A DNA stretch of 64,000 nucleotides from the NCBI RefSeq assembly GCF_000300855.1, contig NZ_ALJF01000015.1, positions 36,862 through 100,861 on the forward strand. Direction: 5' to 3'. Shown here in pieces: positions 45,708-54,693 of the stretch. The notes under the pieces are model-generated. The model was given only the letters and a program-made list of their open reading frames with translations. It was not told the DNA's origin and did no database searches. Every line of letters begins with the position of its first letter. The stretch's first letter is position 1. The DNA is from Agrobacterium albertimagni AOL15 (GTDB lineage: Bacteria; Pseudomonadota; Alphaproteobacteria; Rhizobiales; Rhizobiaceae). The position numbers and the translations under genes were made by a program.

Positions 45708-45864
45708 TTAGCCGATCCACTCAAAGCGTGTTTGCAGGTTCCTGATACCTTGACGCATGAGCACATCCAATCCCGCAAAATTCTTTACAGGAACGAATAG
45801 TCGGCCCGTATTCACGGTAATCACTTTGCACGAGACTGTGAAAGGAAACGCCATCCCGTGGTCC

Positions 45865-46380
45865 TTACTTCCCGTCCAGACGCGCTATGGCATCCCGGCA
45901 ATGGGCCATGGCGAGTTTTAGATCATTAAAGACAGTCCGTTCGGAAATGCCGAGATGTTCAGCTATGCGAAGATTGGACCATTCTTCGATGCGGCTGAGG
46001 AGCAGCACGGCCTGGGCGCGCTTCGGCAAGGTGGTAAGCGCCTGCTGAAACACGCCTAACGTCTGCCTCTCGATCAATGCCTGCTCAATCGAGGGAATGT
46101 CCGCCGAGACGGCGGCAAGGAAAGCCTCATCCAGGCCCTCCACCTCCGCTCCTGCCCGCGTCTTGCGGCGCCGTAGATGATCGAGCGCAAGATTGCGAGC
46201 GGTCTGGTGGAGGAAGCCCTCGATGTGCTCGACCCGGCCATTCTCGACCGCCTTGCGGGCACGCAGGTAAGTCTCCTGCGCCAGGTCTTCAGCTATGGAA
46301 GGATCCCGCACAATACGCATCACCGTCCACAATAGGGAGCGCCGGTGGGCGGCAAAAATCGCGTTCAAGACTGAAGGCAA
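45865..46380 (-). CDS. fecI: FecI-family ECF sigma factor (171 aa)
   Basis: Extracytoplasmic-function sigma factor. Region 2 is HRRSLLWTVMRIVRDPSIAEDLAQETYLRA, and region 4 is LTTLPKRAQAVLLLSRIEEWSNLRIAEHLGISERTVFNDLKLA. I set the start at TTG 46380, because AGGAGG lies eight bases upstream and the protein then begins where FecI proteins usually begin. A longer reading to TTG 46428 would place that ribosome site inside the gene. It should direct transcription of the receptor operon when iron is scarce; no Fur, RirA or Irr site was identified by eye. Confidence 0.88.
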   Translation of the reverse strand: MPSVLNAIFAAHRRSLLWTVMRIVRDPSIAEDLAQETYLRARKAVENGRVEHIEGFLHQTARNLALDHLRRRKTRAGAEVEGLDEAFLAAVSADIPSIEQALIERQTLGVFQQALTTLPKRAQAVLLLSRIEEWSNLRIAEHLGISERTVFNDLKLAMAHCRDAIARLDGK

Positions 46381-46729
46381 GTGCGATGCCTCCTGAATGA
46401 CAATTGCAACACACAGAGGGGGGCACAATTATTTATTCGGTGAGCTACCATTTACCGTTTGATACGCTTCAGGGGCATTGGGAACTCCATACATCCACGA
46501 GCTTCCCTAGCTGTCGCTCACTAAATCGCATACCAAACAGATGCAACAAAAACTTGATGAATGCATACCAGTTATTTCTTCTGGCGTGCCGAAAGAAGGC
46601 TCAGCTTGCATCAGCGATGCTGTGGTACAACCTTTTTGCAGCTTATGCGCGAGAGGATATGAGTGTCTCCTATATCCACACTCACACCACCTGCTTTTGA
46701 GTGGAATCGATCCAGTTATAATCCAAACG
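46381..46729. other. Promoter region of fecI and non-coding DNA
   Basis: About 350 bases, more AT-rich than the genes around it, between the fecI start and the truncated ATPase gene. It must hold the fecI promoter. Open frames here show no family features. Confidence 0.4.
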
Positions 46730-47251
46730 TCAGCAACGCCGGGATGTAGAGCCCCAATCGAATTCCCTGTTAGCGCCTAAGGGCCGAGATCGGGATAGCG
46801 GATAGGCGCTCTCCGCGTCGCGCAGAAAGCTGCTGCTGGCAGTTCTGATCTCGCTTTGCGCGAGCGGAAGCAATCGAACCATCTCCATCCGCCCTGCGAG
46901 CGAGTCCGACACACGCGGCAAGGTCATGAGATTGGCAGAACCGGTCAGAAGGAAGCGTCCCGGACGCTGGTCAGTATCGACGCTCTCCTTGATTGCGGAG
47001 AGAAGCTCCGGAGCAGGTTGGATCTCATCGATGACAGCGCGATCTATACCTCTGACAAAGCCAACAGGATCCTGAAGCGCTGCGTCCAGGGTGGTCGCAT
47101 TATCAAGAGTGTAATACTCCATGGCCTGGGCAGCGATCTTCTTCGCCAGCGTCGTCTTCCCTGATTGTCGGGGCCCATCGATCAGCACAACTCGCGTGTC
47201 CGACATGGCATCGGCCACGCGTTGCTCAACGAGCCTTGGATAAAGCGCCAC
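46730..47251 (-). pseudogene. Truncated AAA_14/DUF4143-type ATPase (173 aa left)
   Basis: Begins at GTG 47251 with AAGGAG upstream. The N terminus is intact: Walker A GPRQSGKTT, AVIDEIQPAPELLSAIKESVD (Walker B) and FLLTGSANLMTL (sensor), as in the ~400-aa AAA_14/DUF4143 ATPases. The family-like sequence stops after MVRLLPLAQSEI near 46850, and the last ~45 residues are unrelated. More than half of the protein, including the DUF4143 domain, is missing, so it is probably non-functional. Confidence 0.75.
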
Positions 47252-47400
47252 AGCGAACTCCTTCGATGACCATTCGCAATTACAGCGGCGACCAATTGAA
47301 AGTCACGCTATGACCATCTGAAAGATTGACGGCGCCAGATTGTAATCAGAACTTGGGGCCTGCAGCATGGCGGATGCCAGTGCAACCACGAAAACGGCTT
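47252..47400. other. Short non-coding stretch upstream of the truncated ATPase
   Basis: Nothing recognised apart from the likely promoter of the truncated ATPase gene. With the debris at 47401-47956 and the gap to 48061 it forms a ~0.8-kb region without any intact gene. Confidence 0.35.
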
Positions 47401-47486
47401 GTCAAAGCTATTTGGAGGCACGTGCTCGCCAGCCATTTAGAAGCGCGACACTGGCCGATCCGCCCCGATCTGAGCGGCAGACCCGC
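47401..47486. repeat. Dispersed ~86-bp repeat, copy 2
   Basis: Diverged same-orientation copy of 12595-12681, sharing GTCAAAGCT at the start and CCCGATCTGAGCGGCAG near the end. The ABC ATPase remnant stops being protein-like about 60 bases to the right, so the repeat may mark a recombination or insertion junction. Confidence 0.6.
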
Positions 47487-47539
47487 GTGCATCTCTTTCC
47501 AGAAGCCGCACTGATCCATCCTGCACAGCGCAGACATCC

Positions 47540-47700
47540 GACAAGTGTGAGGACAGTCGTCTTACCAGACCCGGAAGGCCCCATCAGCAGCAATTCATCG
47601 CCGCCGCCCAGAATGATCTGATGGCGATCATGGTCTCGGGAGAGATCGACGCTGAGGCCAAAAAGGCAAAAGCTCCTCGAGGCTGGGGCTGAGGATCTTT
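47540..47700 (-). pseudogene. ABC transporter ATPase remnant (Walker A region)
   Basis: The minus-strand frame contains LGGGDELLLMGPSGSGKTTV and LTLVGCLR, the Walker A region of an ABC ATPase. Everything downstream of this is replaced by the repeat at 47401-47486, and no Q-loop, signature or Walker B remains. Confidence 0.65.
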
Positions 47701-47739
47701 CAAGCAAATTTCTGAAGTGGTGGAATTTGTAAGATCTGG

Positions 47740-47956
47740 TTGCGGGGGCGCATCCACACAAAAAGGGTGGACGAACGCGACGCAGCAGCAGCCACCCGCT
47801 CAGCCAAGGGCGTCAAGGAGGTCGCCGCCGAATCCCCAGCCGGCATTCCGCCCGGAGGAATTTGCCGCCGCTGCCGTCTTCCTGGCCTTCGAGCCACACT
47901 TGTATATGAAGGGAAGCAAGATCCGCGTGGATGACGGCGCCATCAGATCCATCTGA
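47740..47956 (+). pseudogene. SDR dehydrogenase C-terminal remnant
   Basis: One plus-strand frame reads RSAKGVKEVAAESPAGIP; after a frame change near 47855 it continues FRPEEFAAAAVFLAFEPHLY and MKGSKIRVDDGAIRSI, then stops. This is the last ~70 residues of a short-chain dehydrogenase (family pattern PEEFAAAxxFL...GxxxRVDGG). The rest of the gene is absent. Confidence 0.7.
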
Positions 47957-48061
47957 AGCCGACTTAAGCAATACGGACGGACTCGAAAATATCCGTCCCA
48001 AACTTACGCGCCCACAGCACGACATGCCATCCGATATGGAAGGCCGCGCCAACTGAATGGG

Positions 48062-48367
48062 TCACGCCGTCAGAAAATCCGCCATCTCCACATTGTAGAA
48101 GGTTTTCGTGCGCGGCCCCGTGATGATGGGATCAATGCGGCGCACGCATTCCAGGTAGTGCGCAGTCTTGCGGTGCTCATCAAGTGCCTCTGCGGACTTG
48201 AATACCTCGTAGATCACAAAGCTGTGGTCATCCTCGGGGTTGCGTAGCACGTCAAAGCGAAGGTTTCCGGGCTCGCGGCGGGTGCCCTCATAATTGATCC
48301 GGAAAGCATCGAGAAACTCGTCGACATGGCCTTGCTTGACGTGAATTGCGACCATTTGAATGAGCAT
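48062..48367 (-). CDS. lsrG: Autoinducer-2 phosphate processing protein LsrG (101 aa)
   Basis: ABM-fold (antibiotic biosynthesis monooxygenase-like) protein of the LsrG family: MLIQMVAIHVKQGHVDEF, EPGNLRFDVLRNPEDDHSF, IYEVFKSAEALDEHRKTAHY and ITGPRTKTFYNVEMADF. LsrG isomerises phospho-AI-2 (P-HPD) during AI-2 breakdown. ATG 48367 gives the normal LsrG length; the frame stays open further upstream, but that extension is not LsrG-like. It lies 34 bases after lsrK and is the third gene of the minus-strand lsrRKG group. Confidence 0.92.
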   Translation of the reverse strand: MLIQMVAIHVKQGHVDEFLDAFRINYEGTRREPGNLRFDVLRNPEDDHSFVIYEVFKSAEALDEHRKTAHYLECVRRIDPIITGPRTKTFYNVEMADFLTA

Positions 48368-48401
48368 AACTGTATCCTGACTAGTTGTTTTATCTTGAAA
48401 T

Positions 48402-49964
48402 TCAGAGGCCGGGTGCCTTCCACATGGCCGTGGTGATGCCCTCATCGACAAGTTGGCGCTGCAATGCGTAGGCGCGTGCCCATCGGTCGCCAGCCTCATC
48501 ATAGATGGCCTTATGCGCGGGGTTTGGTTCGAAATGTTTGTCCCAACGGACCCAGCTTTCCGCAGCTTCGACAAAATCGCGTCTCAGGCCAATGCCAATC
48601 GCAGCGGAAGCAGCACATCCAAGGGCGGTTGCCTCCTTCACGACGGGTGTCACGACGGGCAGCCCTGTCGCATCAGACAGGATCTGTGACCAATGGGCAG
48701 ATTTCGACGCACCGGCAGCAAAAACGATTCTTTCAGGTGTCTTCCCCGTCAGCCTGAAAATCGCATCGAGATTGCGTGCAGCAACTATGGCTGCATTCTC
48801 CTGCAAGGCCCGGAAAATGGCAGCCTTGCCGGACTTGTCCGGATCGATCGAAAGGTTCAGCAAGGAAGGCGCAGCGTGGTACCAATTGCCGTAATGCATG
48901 ACGTCCGAGAAAACCGGAATGATGCCGTAGGCGCCAGGAGGAATAGACGCTGACGTTTGCTCCAGCAGCGTGTAGGCGTCTCCGTCTGGTCCGGCAGCGG
49001 CCATCTCTTCCGCGCCAAAGCTGTCACGGAACCAGCGCATGACGGCGCCCACGAAGAAGCTGATTGCTTCGGCCTGGTTGAGCCCGGTTACAACATGCGG
49101 ATTGATCCGAAGATCCATCGACGGATCGGATACATCAAGACCGACATTGACCACCTGCTGCCAGAACGTGCCACCAAGCACGGCGCAGTCCCCTTCCCGC
49201 ACAACACCGATCGCCGCCGCACCGCTCTGGCAGTCGCCACCGCCCATGATGACGGGTGTTCCCGCCTCAAGTCCCGTTTCCAACGCGGCCTTTTCCGTCA
49301 CCCTTCCGATCATCGTTCCCGGCTCGACGCTCTCTGGAAAGATGTCGTCGCGCAGACCAGCCTTGGCCATGGCGTCTGGCAGCCAATCGCGCGCCGTCAA
49401 GCTGTATAGGCCGGTCGTCCCCGCATTGGAGGGATCGCTGGCGATGACACCGGAAAGGCGGGCCAGAACCCAATCGGACAACATGCTAATGCGGTGAATG
49501 CCGCCATAGATTTCCGGCAGGTTTCGCTTGAGCCACAAAAGCCTGGGCAGAGCCCCAAGCGCAAAGGTCTGTCCGCTTTTCTCATAGAGCTCTCGCTCCA
49601 GTTCAGGGAATTCCCGCTTCAGGTCCCGCACTTCATTGACGGCGCGGCTATCGACATTGGCACAGGCCCAGATCTCCCGGCCGTTGCTATCATAGGCGAC
49701 AATCGCCTCGCGCATGCTGGTCGCGCTGACAGCCTTGATATCACCAGCCTTGATGCCTGCTTCAGCGATCGCCCCGCGAATGGCATGCGAAAGAAGAGAC
49801 CAGTTCCCCTCTACATCAAAATCCATGGATCCGGGGAAACGCGGATCAGCCTTGTGCCACCATTCATGCTGTGCGCTCGCCACCTGGTTTCCGTTCTCGT
49901 CGAAAATGACGGCGCGCCCGCTGCCTGTTCCGGCATCGACAGCGAGCAGATAGGAAGTGGTCAT
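48402..49964 (-). CDS. lsrK: Autoinducer-2 kinase LsrK (520 aa)
   Basis: FGGY-family kinase matching E. coli LsrK along its whole length. It has LLAVDAGTGSGRAVIFDENGN (phosphate loop), SATSMREAIVAYDS, WACANVDSRA, DPSNAGTTGLYSL, VLGGTFWQQVVN, RINPHVVTG and the C-terminal TTAMWKAPGL; E. coli LsrK ends TTSLWKAPGL. It phosphorylates imported AI-2 (DPD) in the cytoplasm, trapping it and making the inducer of LsrR. It is four bases from lsrR and should be co-transcribed with it. Confidence 0.95.
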   Translation of the reverse strand: MTTSYLLAVDAGTGSGRAVIFDENGNQVASAQHEWWHKADPRFPGSMDFDVEGNWSLLSHAIRGAIAEAGIKAGDIKAVSATSMREAIVAYDSNGREIWACANVDSRAVNEVRDLKREFPELERELYEKSGQTFALGALPRLLWLKRNLPEIYGGIHRISMLSDWVLARLSGVIASDPSNAGTTGLYSLTARDWLPDAMAKAGLRDDIFPESVEPGTMIGRVTEKAALETGLEAGTPVIMGGGDCQSGAAAIGVVREGDCAVLGGTFWQQVVNVGLDVSDPSMDLRINPHVVTGLNQAEAISFFVGAVMRWFRDSFGAEEMAAAGPDGDAYTLLEQTSASIPPGAYGIIPVFSDVMHYGNWYHAAPSLLNLSIDPDKSGKAAIFRALQENAAIVAARNLDAIFRLTGKTPERIVFAAGASKSAHWSQILSDATGLPVVTPVVKEATALGCAASAAIGIGLRRDFVEAAESWVRWDKHFEPNPAHKAIYDEAGDRWARAYALQRQLVDEGITTAMWKAPGL

Positions 49965-49968
49965 GAGT

Positions 49969-50916
49969 TCAGTCCTTCATTTCAAGGAGGCCGGCCGCCG
50001 TCGTCTCGTCGGTAATCAGGATCCCGACGAACTTGCCACGCAATGCGGCATGGATGGCTTGCACCTTGTGCGTACCGCCAGCTGCCGCCACGACCTTCTC
50101 GGCGCGAGACAGCGCCGCCAGTTTCACCCCGATGACCCTGTCATGCAGAGGCAGGTCGAGCGGCTCACCGCGTTCATTGTAGAATTGGCACAGGATATCG
50201 CCGACAGCACCCTTGCGGCGCAAAGGCTCGACCTCATCCGGGCTCACATAGCCGGAACGCACGACTGTCGAGGCTCCGGAGAGTTCACCAATACCCACGA
50301 GCTGGTAGGTCGCGTTGAGTGCCATATCGAGGAGATTGGCAACGGCAGGCTCTGAGGAGAGATTGCGCGCAACATCGGGATCGCGGACGACGAGCGGGGC
50401 AGGAACAAGGTGAACGCTGCTTCCCCAGTTGGCCGTGCGCATCCCGTCGACATAGGTACCGACACCCCCGGTCAGGCTGACCAGGCCGATATTGCGCTCG
50501 TTTGCCAGGTGTCCAAGGCGTTGGATCGTATTCGAAACCGTTGCCCCCCAGCCGACGGCGAGCAGATCATTCGTCTGAAGCCTTTGCATGAGGAATTGTG
50601 CTGCAGCCTGGCCAAGCCGATCACTCGGATCCTGATCGGGAAGCTGCGGAACCACATAGGCTTCCAGCAGTCCGTAACGTTCCTTGATTTGCCGCTCAAG
50701 CGTGAGGCATCCCTGATAGCGCGAGTTGATGCGCACCTGAATTATGCCCGATCGGCGCCCGCTTTCCAGGAGCCGGGACACCTTGATCCGCGACATGTTG
50801 AGCTTGTCGCCGATCTCATTCTGCGTCAGGCCGTCGTTATAATAGTACCATGCGATCCGCGTGAGGATTTCCTCATCTGCGTCCGCATAACTCCATTCAC
50901 GATTTTCCGATGCCAT
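49969..50916 (-). CDS. lsrR: Transcriptional repressor LsrR (315 aa)
   Basis: SorC/DeoR-type repressor. The N-terminal HTH is ILTRIAWYYYNDGLTQNEIG plus MSRIKVSRLLESGR, followed by a sugar-phosphate-binding domain (GWGATVSNTIQRLG, GLVSLTGGVGTY). LsrR is released from DNA by phospho-AI-2. Here it is read divergently from lsrACDB, with a 225-bp shared region containing several dyads. The order lsrR-lsrK-lsrG opposite lsrACDB resembles the enteric layout. Confidence 0.93.
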   Translation of the reverse strand: MASENREWSYADADEEILTRIAWYYYNDGLTQNEIGDKLNMSRIKVSRLLESGRRSGIIQVRINSRYQGCLTLERQIKERYGLLEAYVVPQLPDQDPSDRLGQAAAQFLMQRLQTNDLLAVGWGATVSNTIQRLGHLANERNIGLVSLTGGVGTYVDGMRTANWGSSVHLVPAPLVVRDPDVARNLSSEPAVANLLDMALNATYQLVGIGELSGASTVVRSGYVSPDEVEPLRRKGAVGDILCQFYNERGEPLDLPLHDRVIGVKLAALSRAEKVVAAAGGTHKVQAIHAALRGKFVGILITDETTAAGLLEMKD

Positions 50917-50946
50917 GCGCCAGGGCTCCCTCGGCCTTTATTGATC

Positions 50947-50961
50947 ATTTGCATATCAAAT
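50947..50961. promoter_or_regulatory. Candidate LsrR operator dyad 1
   Basis: ATTTG-CATAT-CAAAT, a 5-bp inverted repeat about 30 bases upstream of lsrR in an AT-rich part of the shared promoter region. A further CATTTGATC box follows at about 50965-50973. Assigned by symmetry and position. Confidence 0.45.
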
Positions 50962-50975
50962 AAACATTTGATCCG

Positions 50976-50991
50976 TCAACGTCGACGTTGA
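50976..50991. promoter_or_regulatory. Candidate LsrR operator dyad 2
   Basis: TCAACGTCGACGTTGA is a perfect 16-bp palindrome, 60 bases upstream of lsrR in the lsrR-lsrA intergenic region. It is the longest perfect dyad there and so a main candidate for LsrR or another symmetric regulator. Confidence 0.5.
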
Positions 50992-51141
50992 TGGAAAAAA
51001 TTCCACCATGCCTAATCAGTTGATTTCCGCCGAAAATTCATTGTTTGCAGCGCAATATAACGTCGTTGGCAAAAAGATGGGTCTCGTGAACATGTTGACG
51101 AATTCGTATCATTGTGATCACTTGATTGTCACGAGATACAT

Positions 51142-52659
51142 ATGAACAGGTGCGGCATGACAGGTAGCCAGACGACCGGGAGGGTCGCGAAGCTCACCGA
51201 AATCTGGAAATCCTTCGGCGCAATCCCCGTGCTGAAAGGCGTTTCGCTCGATTTGCAAGCCGGAGAGGTTCACGCCCTCCTCGGCGGCAATGGCGCAGGC
51301 AAATCCACGCTTATGAAGATCATGTCTGGCGTGATCGCGGCCAATTCAGGCTCGATCGAGATCGACGGACAGGCACTAACACATGCATCACCCGCTCAGG
51401 CCCAGGCACTCGGTCTCTATCTCGTGCCGCAGGAAGCGCACATTCTGCCCAACCAGACTGTTCTGGATAACATCTGCCTTGGCCTCCGGCCCTCGCCACA
51501 GACCCTTCGCCCCCGTGTCGAGCAACTCATCGCCGAGCTCTCCGTAACGCTTGATCTCGATGGACAGGCTGCAGCCCTGGAGATTGCAGAACGACAGATC
51601 GTCGAGATCTTGCGTGGCCTTGTTCGTGACGCACGCGTCCTCATTCTCGATGAACCCACATCCGCGCTGACCCCGTTCGAAACCAGCGCATTGTTTGACC
51701 GCGTTCGAAAACTGCAGGCGCAGGGGGTCGGCATATTCTTCATCTCCCACAAGCTACGTGAGATCCGGGAAATCTGCGGGACAATCAGCGTCTTGCGGGA
51801 TGGTCTTATCGTGCTTTCAGGGTCTCTCGACAGTTATACCGATGCAGCCATCGTCGAAGCGATGAGTCGGGTCCAGATCGGCGCGACACCTTCGAGGATT
51901 CGAGAGCAACGCGTCGCAGACAACACTGATGCGCCTCGCCTTTCCGTGTCCGGATTGAGTGGTGAAGGATTTCAGGACATCAGTCTTCAGGTCCGCAGTG
52001 GCGAGATCCTGGGGCTTGCCGGCGTCGTTGGCGCGGGACGAACAGAGCTCGCCGAGACCCTGTTCGGCCTGAGACATCAGTCGGCAGGAACAGTCACACT
52101 TGATGGACAGGAGCTCAGGAAGAGGTCTCCACGCCTCTGCATCGATCGCGGGCTCGTCTATTTGCCGGAGGATCGCCAGCAGCATGGGCTCTTCCTCGAA
52201 GCCCCTCTCTTCTGGAACGTCTCCTCTTATCTCGTGCACCGCCTGCCCTTCTTCCTGCGGCCAGGCTCAGAGAAAAAGAGCTTCGAGGCGTTTCGTCAGT
52301 CCATGGGCATCAAATGCAACGGCGCCGGCCAGGAGGCGCGCGGCCTGTCGGGCGGCAACCAGCAAAAGGTATTGATGGCAAAATGCCTGGCGGTGCAGCC
52401 AAAGGTGCTGATCCTCGACGAACCCACACGTGGCGTCGACGTGGCGGCGCGCAACGACATCTATAATCTCATCGAAAAACTCGCTCTCGAAGGCGTGGCG
52501 ATCATCCTGATCTCCTCCGACTTCGACGAAATCGAGCAACTGGCCGACCGGGTCGAAGTCATGGCCTTCGGACGGCAAGGTGGCGAACTGAAGAACGACA
52601 TCTCGGTCGATGCGATTGCGCGGCTTGCCTTCGGCGCTTCGGAGGCCCGTCATGCTTGA
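51142..52659 (+). CDS. lsrA: AI-2 import ATPase LsrA (505 aa)
   Basis: Sugar-type ABC ATPase with two nucleotide-binding domains. The first has Walker A GGNGAGKST and VLILDEPTSALTPFE; the second has GVVGAGRTELAETLFG in the degenerate P-loop position, signature LSGGNQQKVLMAKCL and LILDEPTRGVDV. This is the LsrA/RbsA/XylG layout. ATG 51142 is the first start; ATG 51157, after AACAGGTGCGGC, is also possible. The end overlaps lsrC by eight bases. It powers AI-2 uptake together with LsrC, LsrD and LsrB. Confidence 0.93.
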   Translation: MNRCGMTGSQTTGRVAKLTEIWKSFGAIPVLKGVSLDLQAGEVHALLGGNGAGKSTLMKIMSGVIAANSGSIEIDGQALTHASPAQAQALGLYLVPQEAHILPNQTVLDNICLGLRPSPQTLRPRVEQLIAELSVTLDLDGQAAALEIAERQIVEILRGLVRDARVLILDEPTSALTPFETSALFDRVRKLQAQGVGIFFISHKLREIREICGTISVLRDGLIVLSGSLDSYTDAAIVEAMSRVQIGATPSRIREQRVADNTDAPRLSVSGLSGEGFQDISLQVRSGEILGLAGVVGAGRTELAETLFGLRHQSAGTVTLDGQELRKRSPRLCIDRGLVYLPEDRQQHGLFLEAPLFWNVSSYLVHRLPFFLRPGSEKKSFEAFRQSMGIKCNGAGQEARGLSGGNQQKVLMAKCLAVQPKVLILDEPTRGVDVAARNDIYNLIEKLALEGVAIILISSDFDEIEQLADRVEVMAFGRQGGELKNDISVDAIARLAFGASEARHA

Positions 52660-53677
52660 CCTTTTTGCCAAGAACCGCGTCGCAACCCTCCTTGTCGTTC
52701 TTGCCCTTGCCTATGCCGCCATCGGCGCTGCGGCACCGGGCTACCTGTCAGGCGCCACGCTTTCCTCTGTCCTTTCGAGCAGCCTTGTCCTCATGCTGAT
52801 CTCGCTCGGCACCATGATCGTCATCCTGACGCGTAACATCGACGTCTCGAGTGGCTCGGTCCTCGGTTTGAGCGCAGCCATTCTCGGTCTCTCGCTGAAT
52901 GCCGGCATGAGCCTGCCGCTGGCAATCGCTGCATGCCTTCTGACAGGCGCCCTCGCCGGCGCATTCAACGGTCTGATGGTGGCCTATCTCGGCATCCCCT
53001 CCATCGTGGCGACACTTGGAACACTTGGCCTCTACCGTGGAATCATGCTGGTCATGACGGGCGGTCGGTGGATCGAGGACCTCCCACAAGGCTTGAAGGC
53101 ACTGGCTGCCAATCTCGGCTTTGGCTTTTCCTCTCTTACGGTCGTCGTCCTCGCGCTCGTCGTTCTGACCTGGATTGGCCTTCGCAAGACAAGGTTCGGT
53201 CGCTTCTTCTACGCTGTCGGCGACAACAAGGCGGCCGCTCACCACCTGGGAGTCCCGGTGCGCCGTGTCCAGTTTGCAGCTTTCGTGGCGACAGGCATCT
53301 GCTCCGCTCTCGCCGGCCTCGTCTTTGCAGCCCAGATCGGATTCATCCCGAACCAGGCTGGCAATGGCATCGAGTTGAAGGCGATTGCCGTCAACGTGCT
53401 CGGCGGCGTCAGCCTTCTTGGTGGCACAGGCTCGGTCGCTGGCGTCTTTGCCGCAGTGATCTTCATCACCTCGATCGACAGTGCTCTCGTCTTCCTGAAA
53501 ATTCCCGCCTACTGGAACGACTTCATCGCCGGCGCACTGCTCTTGAGCGTGTTGCTGCTTGATGGCCGGATCCGGCAGTTGATTGATCGGCGCATCCGTG
53601 CCCGCCGCTACGCGATCCATGAGCGTTTGCCATCTCACGAACAGACAACTGCACGCACTGCGGAGGCTGCCCGATGA
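52652..53677 (+). CDS. lsrC: AI-2 import permease LsrC (341 aa)
   Basis: Inner-membrane permease of the ribose/AI-2 class. Hydrophobic helices begin at VATLLVVLALAYAAIGAAAPGYL. ILTRNIDVSSGSVLGLSAAI and GVPVRRVQFAAFVATGICSALAGL (transmembrane plus EAA-like loop) are typical. ATG 52652 lies inside the end of lsrA, an eight-base overlap. It ends with a four-base overlap on lsrD, giving tight coupling of the transporter genes. Confidence 0.93.
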   Translation: MLDLFAKNRVATLLVVLALAYAAIGAAAPGYLSGATLSSVLSSSLVLMLISLGTMIVILTRNIDVSSGSVLGLSAAILGLSLNAGMSLPLAIAACLLTGALAGAFNGLMVAYLGIPSIVATLGTLGLYRGIMLVMTGGRWIEDLPQGLKALAANLGFGFSSLTVVVLALVVLTWIGLRKTRFGRFFYAVGDNKAAAHHLGVPVRRVQFAAFVATGICSALAGLVFAAQIGFIPNQAGNGIELKAIAVNVLGGVSLLGGTGSVAGVFAAVIFITSIDSALVFLKIPAYWNDFIAGALLLSVLLLDGRIRQLIDRRIRARRYAIHERLPSHEQTTARTAEAAR

Positions 53678-54693
53678 AGCATCTCTTCTTCCGATGGGAG
53701 ACGGCACTCTTTGCCATGCTTGTTGTCGAGCTCGCAGTCTTCGGGCTTATCAATCCAAGGTTCCTCAATGTCGCGAACCTTGTCTACGGTACGTCCGACT
53801 TCATCCAGATCGGGATGGTCGCCCTGCCGCTGACCCTGGTCATCATAGCCGGCGGTATTGACGTCTCCTTCGCTTCGGTGATCGGCCTGGCTGCCATCAT
53901 CTTCGGCGTTGCTACATTCTACGGCGTCCCCTTACCGCTGGCGATCGCTTTGGCACTCGCGACGGGCGGCATTTGTGGCCTGTTCAATGCGACGCTCATT
54001 CACCTGTCGAAGATCCAGCCCCTCGTTGTCACACTGGGAAGCCTTTATCTGTTCCAGGGCACGGCCACAGTTGCATCCGGCCTTGTCGGGGCTGGTGGCT
54101 ACGAGGGAATTGGCAACTTCCCTGAGGCTTTCAATGCCTTCGGATATGCCGAGTTTCTCGGACTACCTACGTCGCTCGCACTCTTCCTCGCGCTCGCATT
54201 TGTCCTTGTTGTCCTGCTGCATTTCACCCGCTTCGGTCGCACTGTCTTCCTCGCGGGGCTGTCCGAGGACGCCGCACGCTTCGCCGGTATTCCGGTCAGG
54301 CGCGTTCAGACGATCACCTATGTGATCACAGGCCTTTCGGCAGCGATCGCCGGCCTCGTGATGTCGGCCTATTTCGGTTCAGCCCGTGTCGATCTGGGTT
54401 CCGCAACACTGCTGCCGGCAGTCACTGCAGCCGTACTCGGTGGCGCATCGATCTATGGTGGCCAGGGATCAATCCTCGGCACGCTCCTTGCAACATTCGT
54501 CATCGGCTATCTGCAGCAGGGTCTGCAGGCAGCCGGGGTTCCCAGCCAGATTTCCAGCGCACTTTCGGGAGGGTTGCTGGTTGTCGCGGTCGCATTGCGC
54601 CATGGGAGCGCAATGCTGGCCGATTTCATCGCCGTTGCCCGGCAACAGAAAAAGCCTACGGCAACGGTCACTTCAGGAGGAGAAAGTAAATGA
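53674..54693 (+). CDS. lsrD: AI-2 import permease LsrD (339 aa)
   Basis: Second permease, homologous to LsrC. It starts [32 protein letters not shown] and contains [20 protein letters not shown] and [26 protein letters not shown]. It pairs with LsrC to form the channel. Overlaps lsrC and lsrB by four bases each. Confidence 0.93.
   Translation: MKHLFFRWETALFAMLVVELAVFGLINPRFLNVANLVYGTSDFIQIGMVALPLTLVIIAGGIDVSFASVIGLAAIIFGVATFYGVPLPLAIALALATGGICGLFNATLIHLSKIQPLVVTLGSLYLFQGTATVASGLVGAGGYEGIGNFPEAFNAFGYAEFLGLPTSLALFLALAFVLVVLLHFTRFGRTVFLAGLSEDAARFAGIPVRRVQTITYVITGLSAAIAGLVMSAYFGSARVDLGSATLLPAVTAAVLGGASIYGGQGSILGTLLATFVIGYLQQGLQAAGVPSQISSALSGGLLVVAVALRHGSAMLADFIAVARQQKKPTATVTSGGESK

Noticed and set aside
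46404..46700. 98-codon plus-strand frame upstream of fecI
   Set aside because: No family features, poor start context and overlap with the fecI promoter region.
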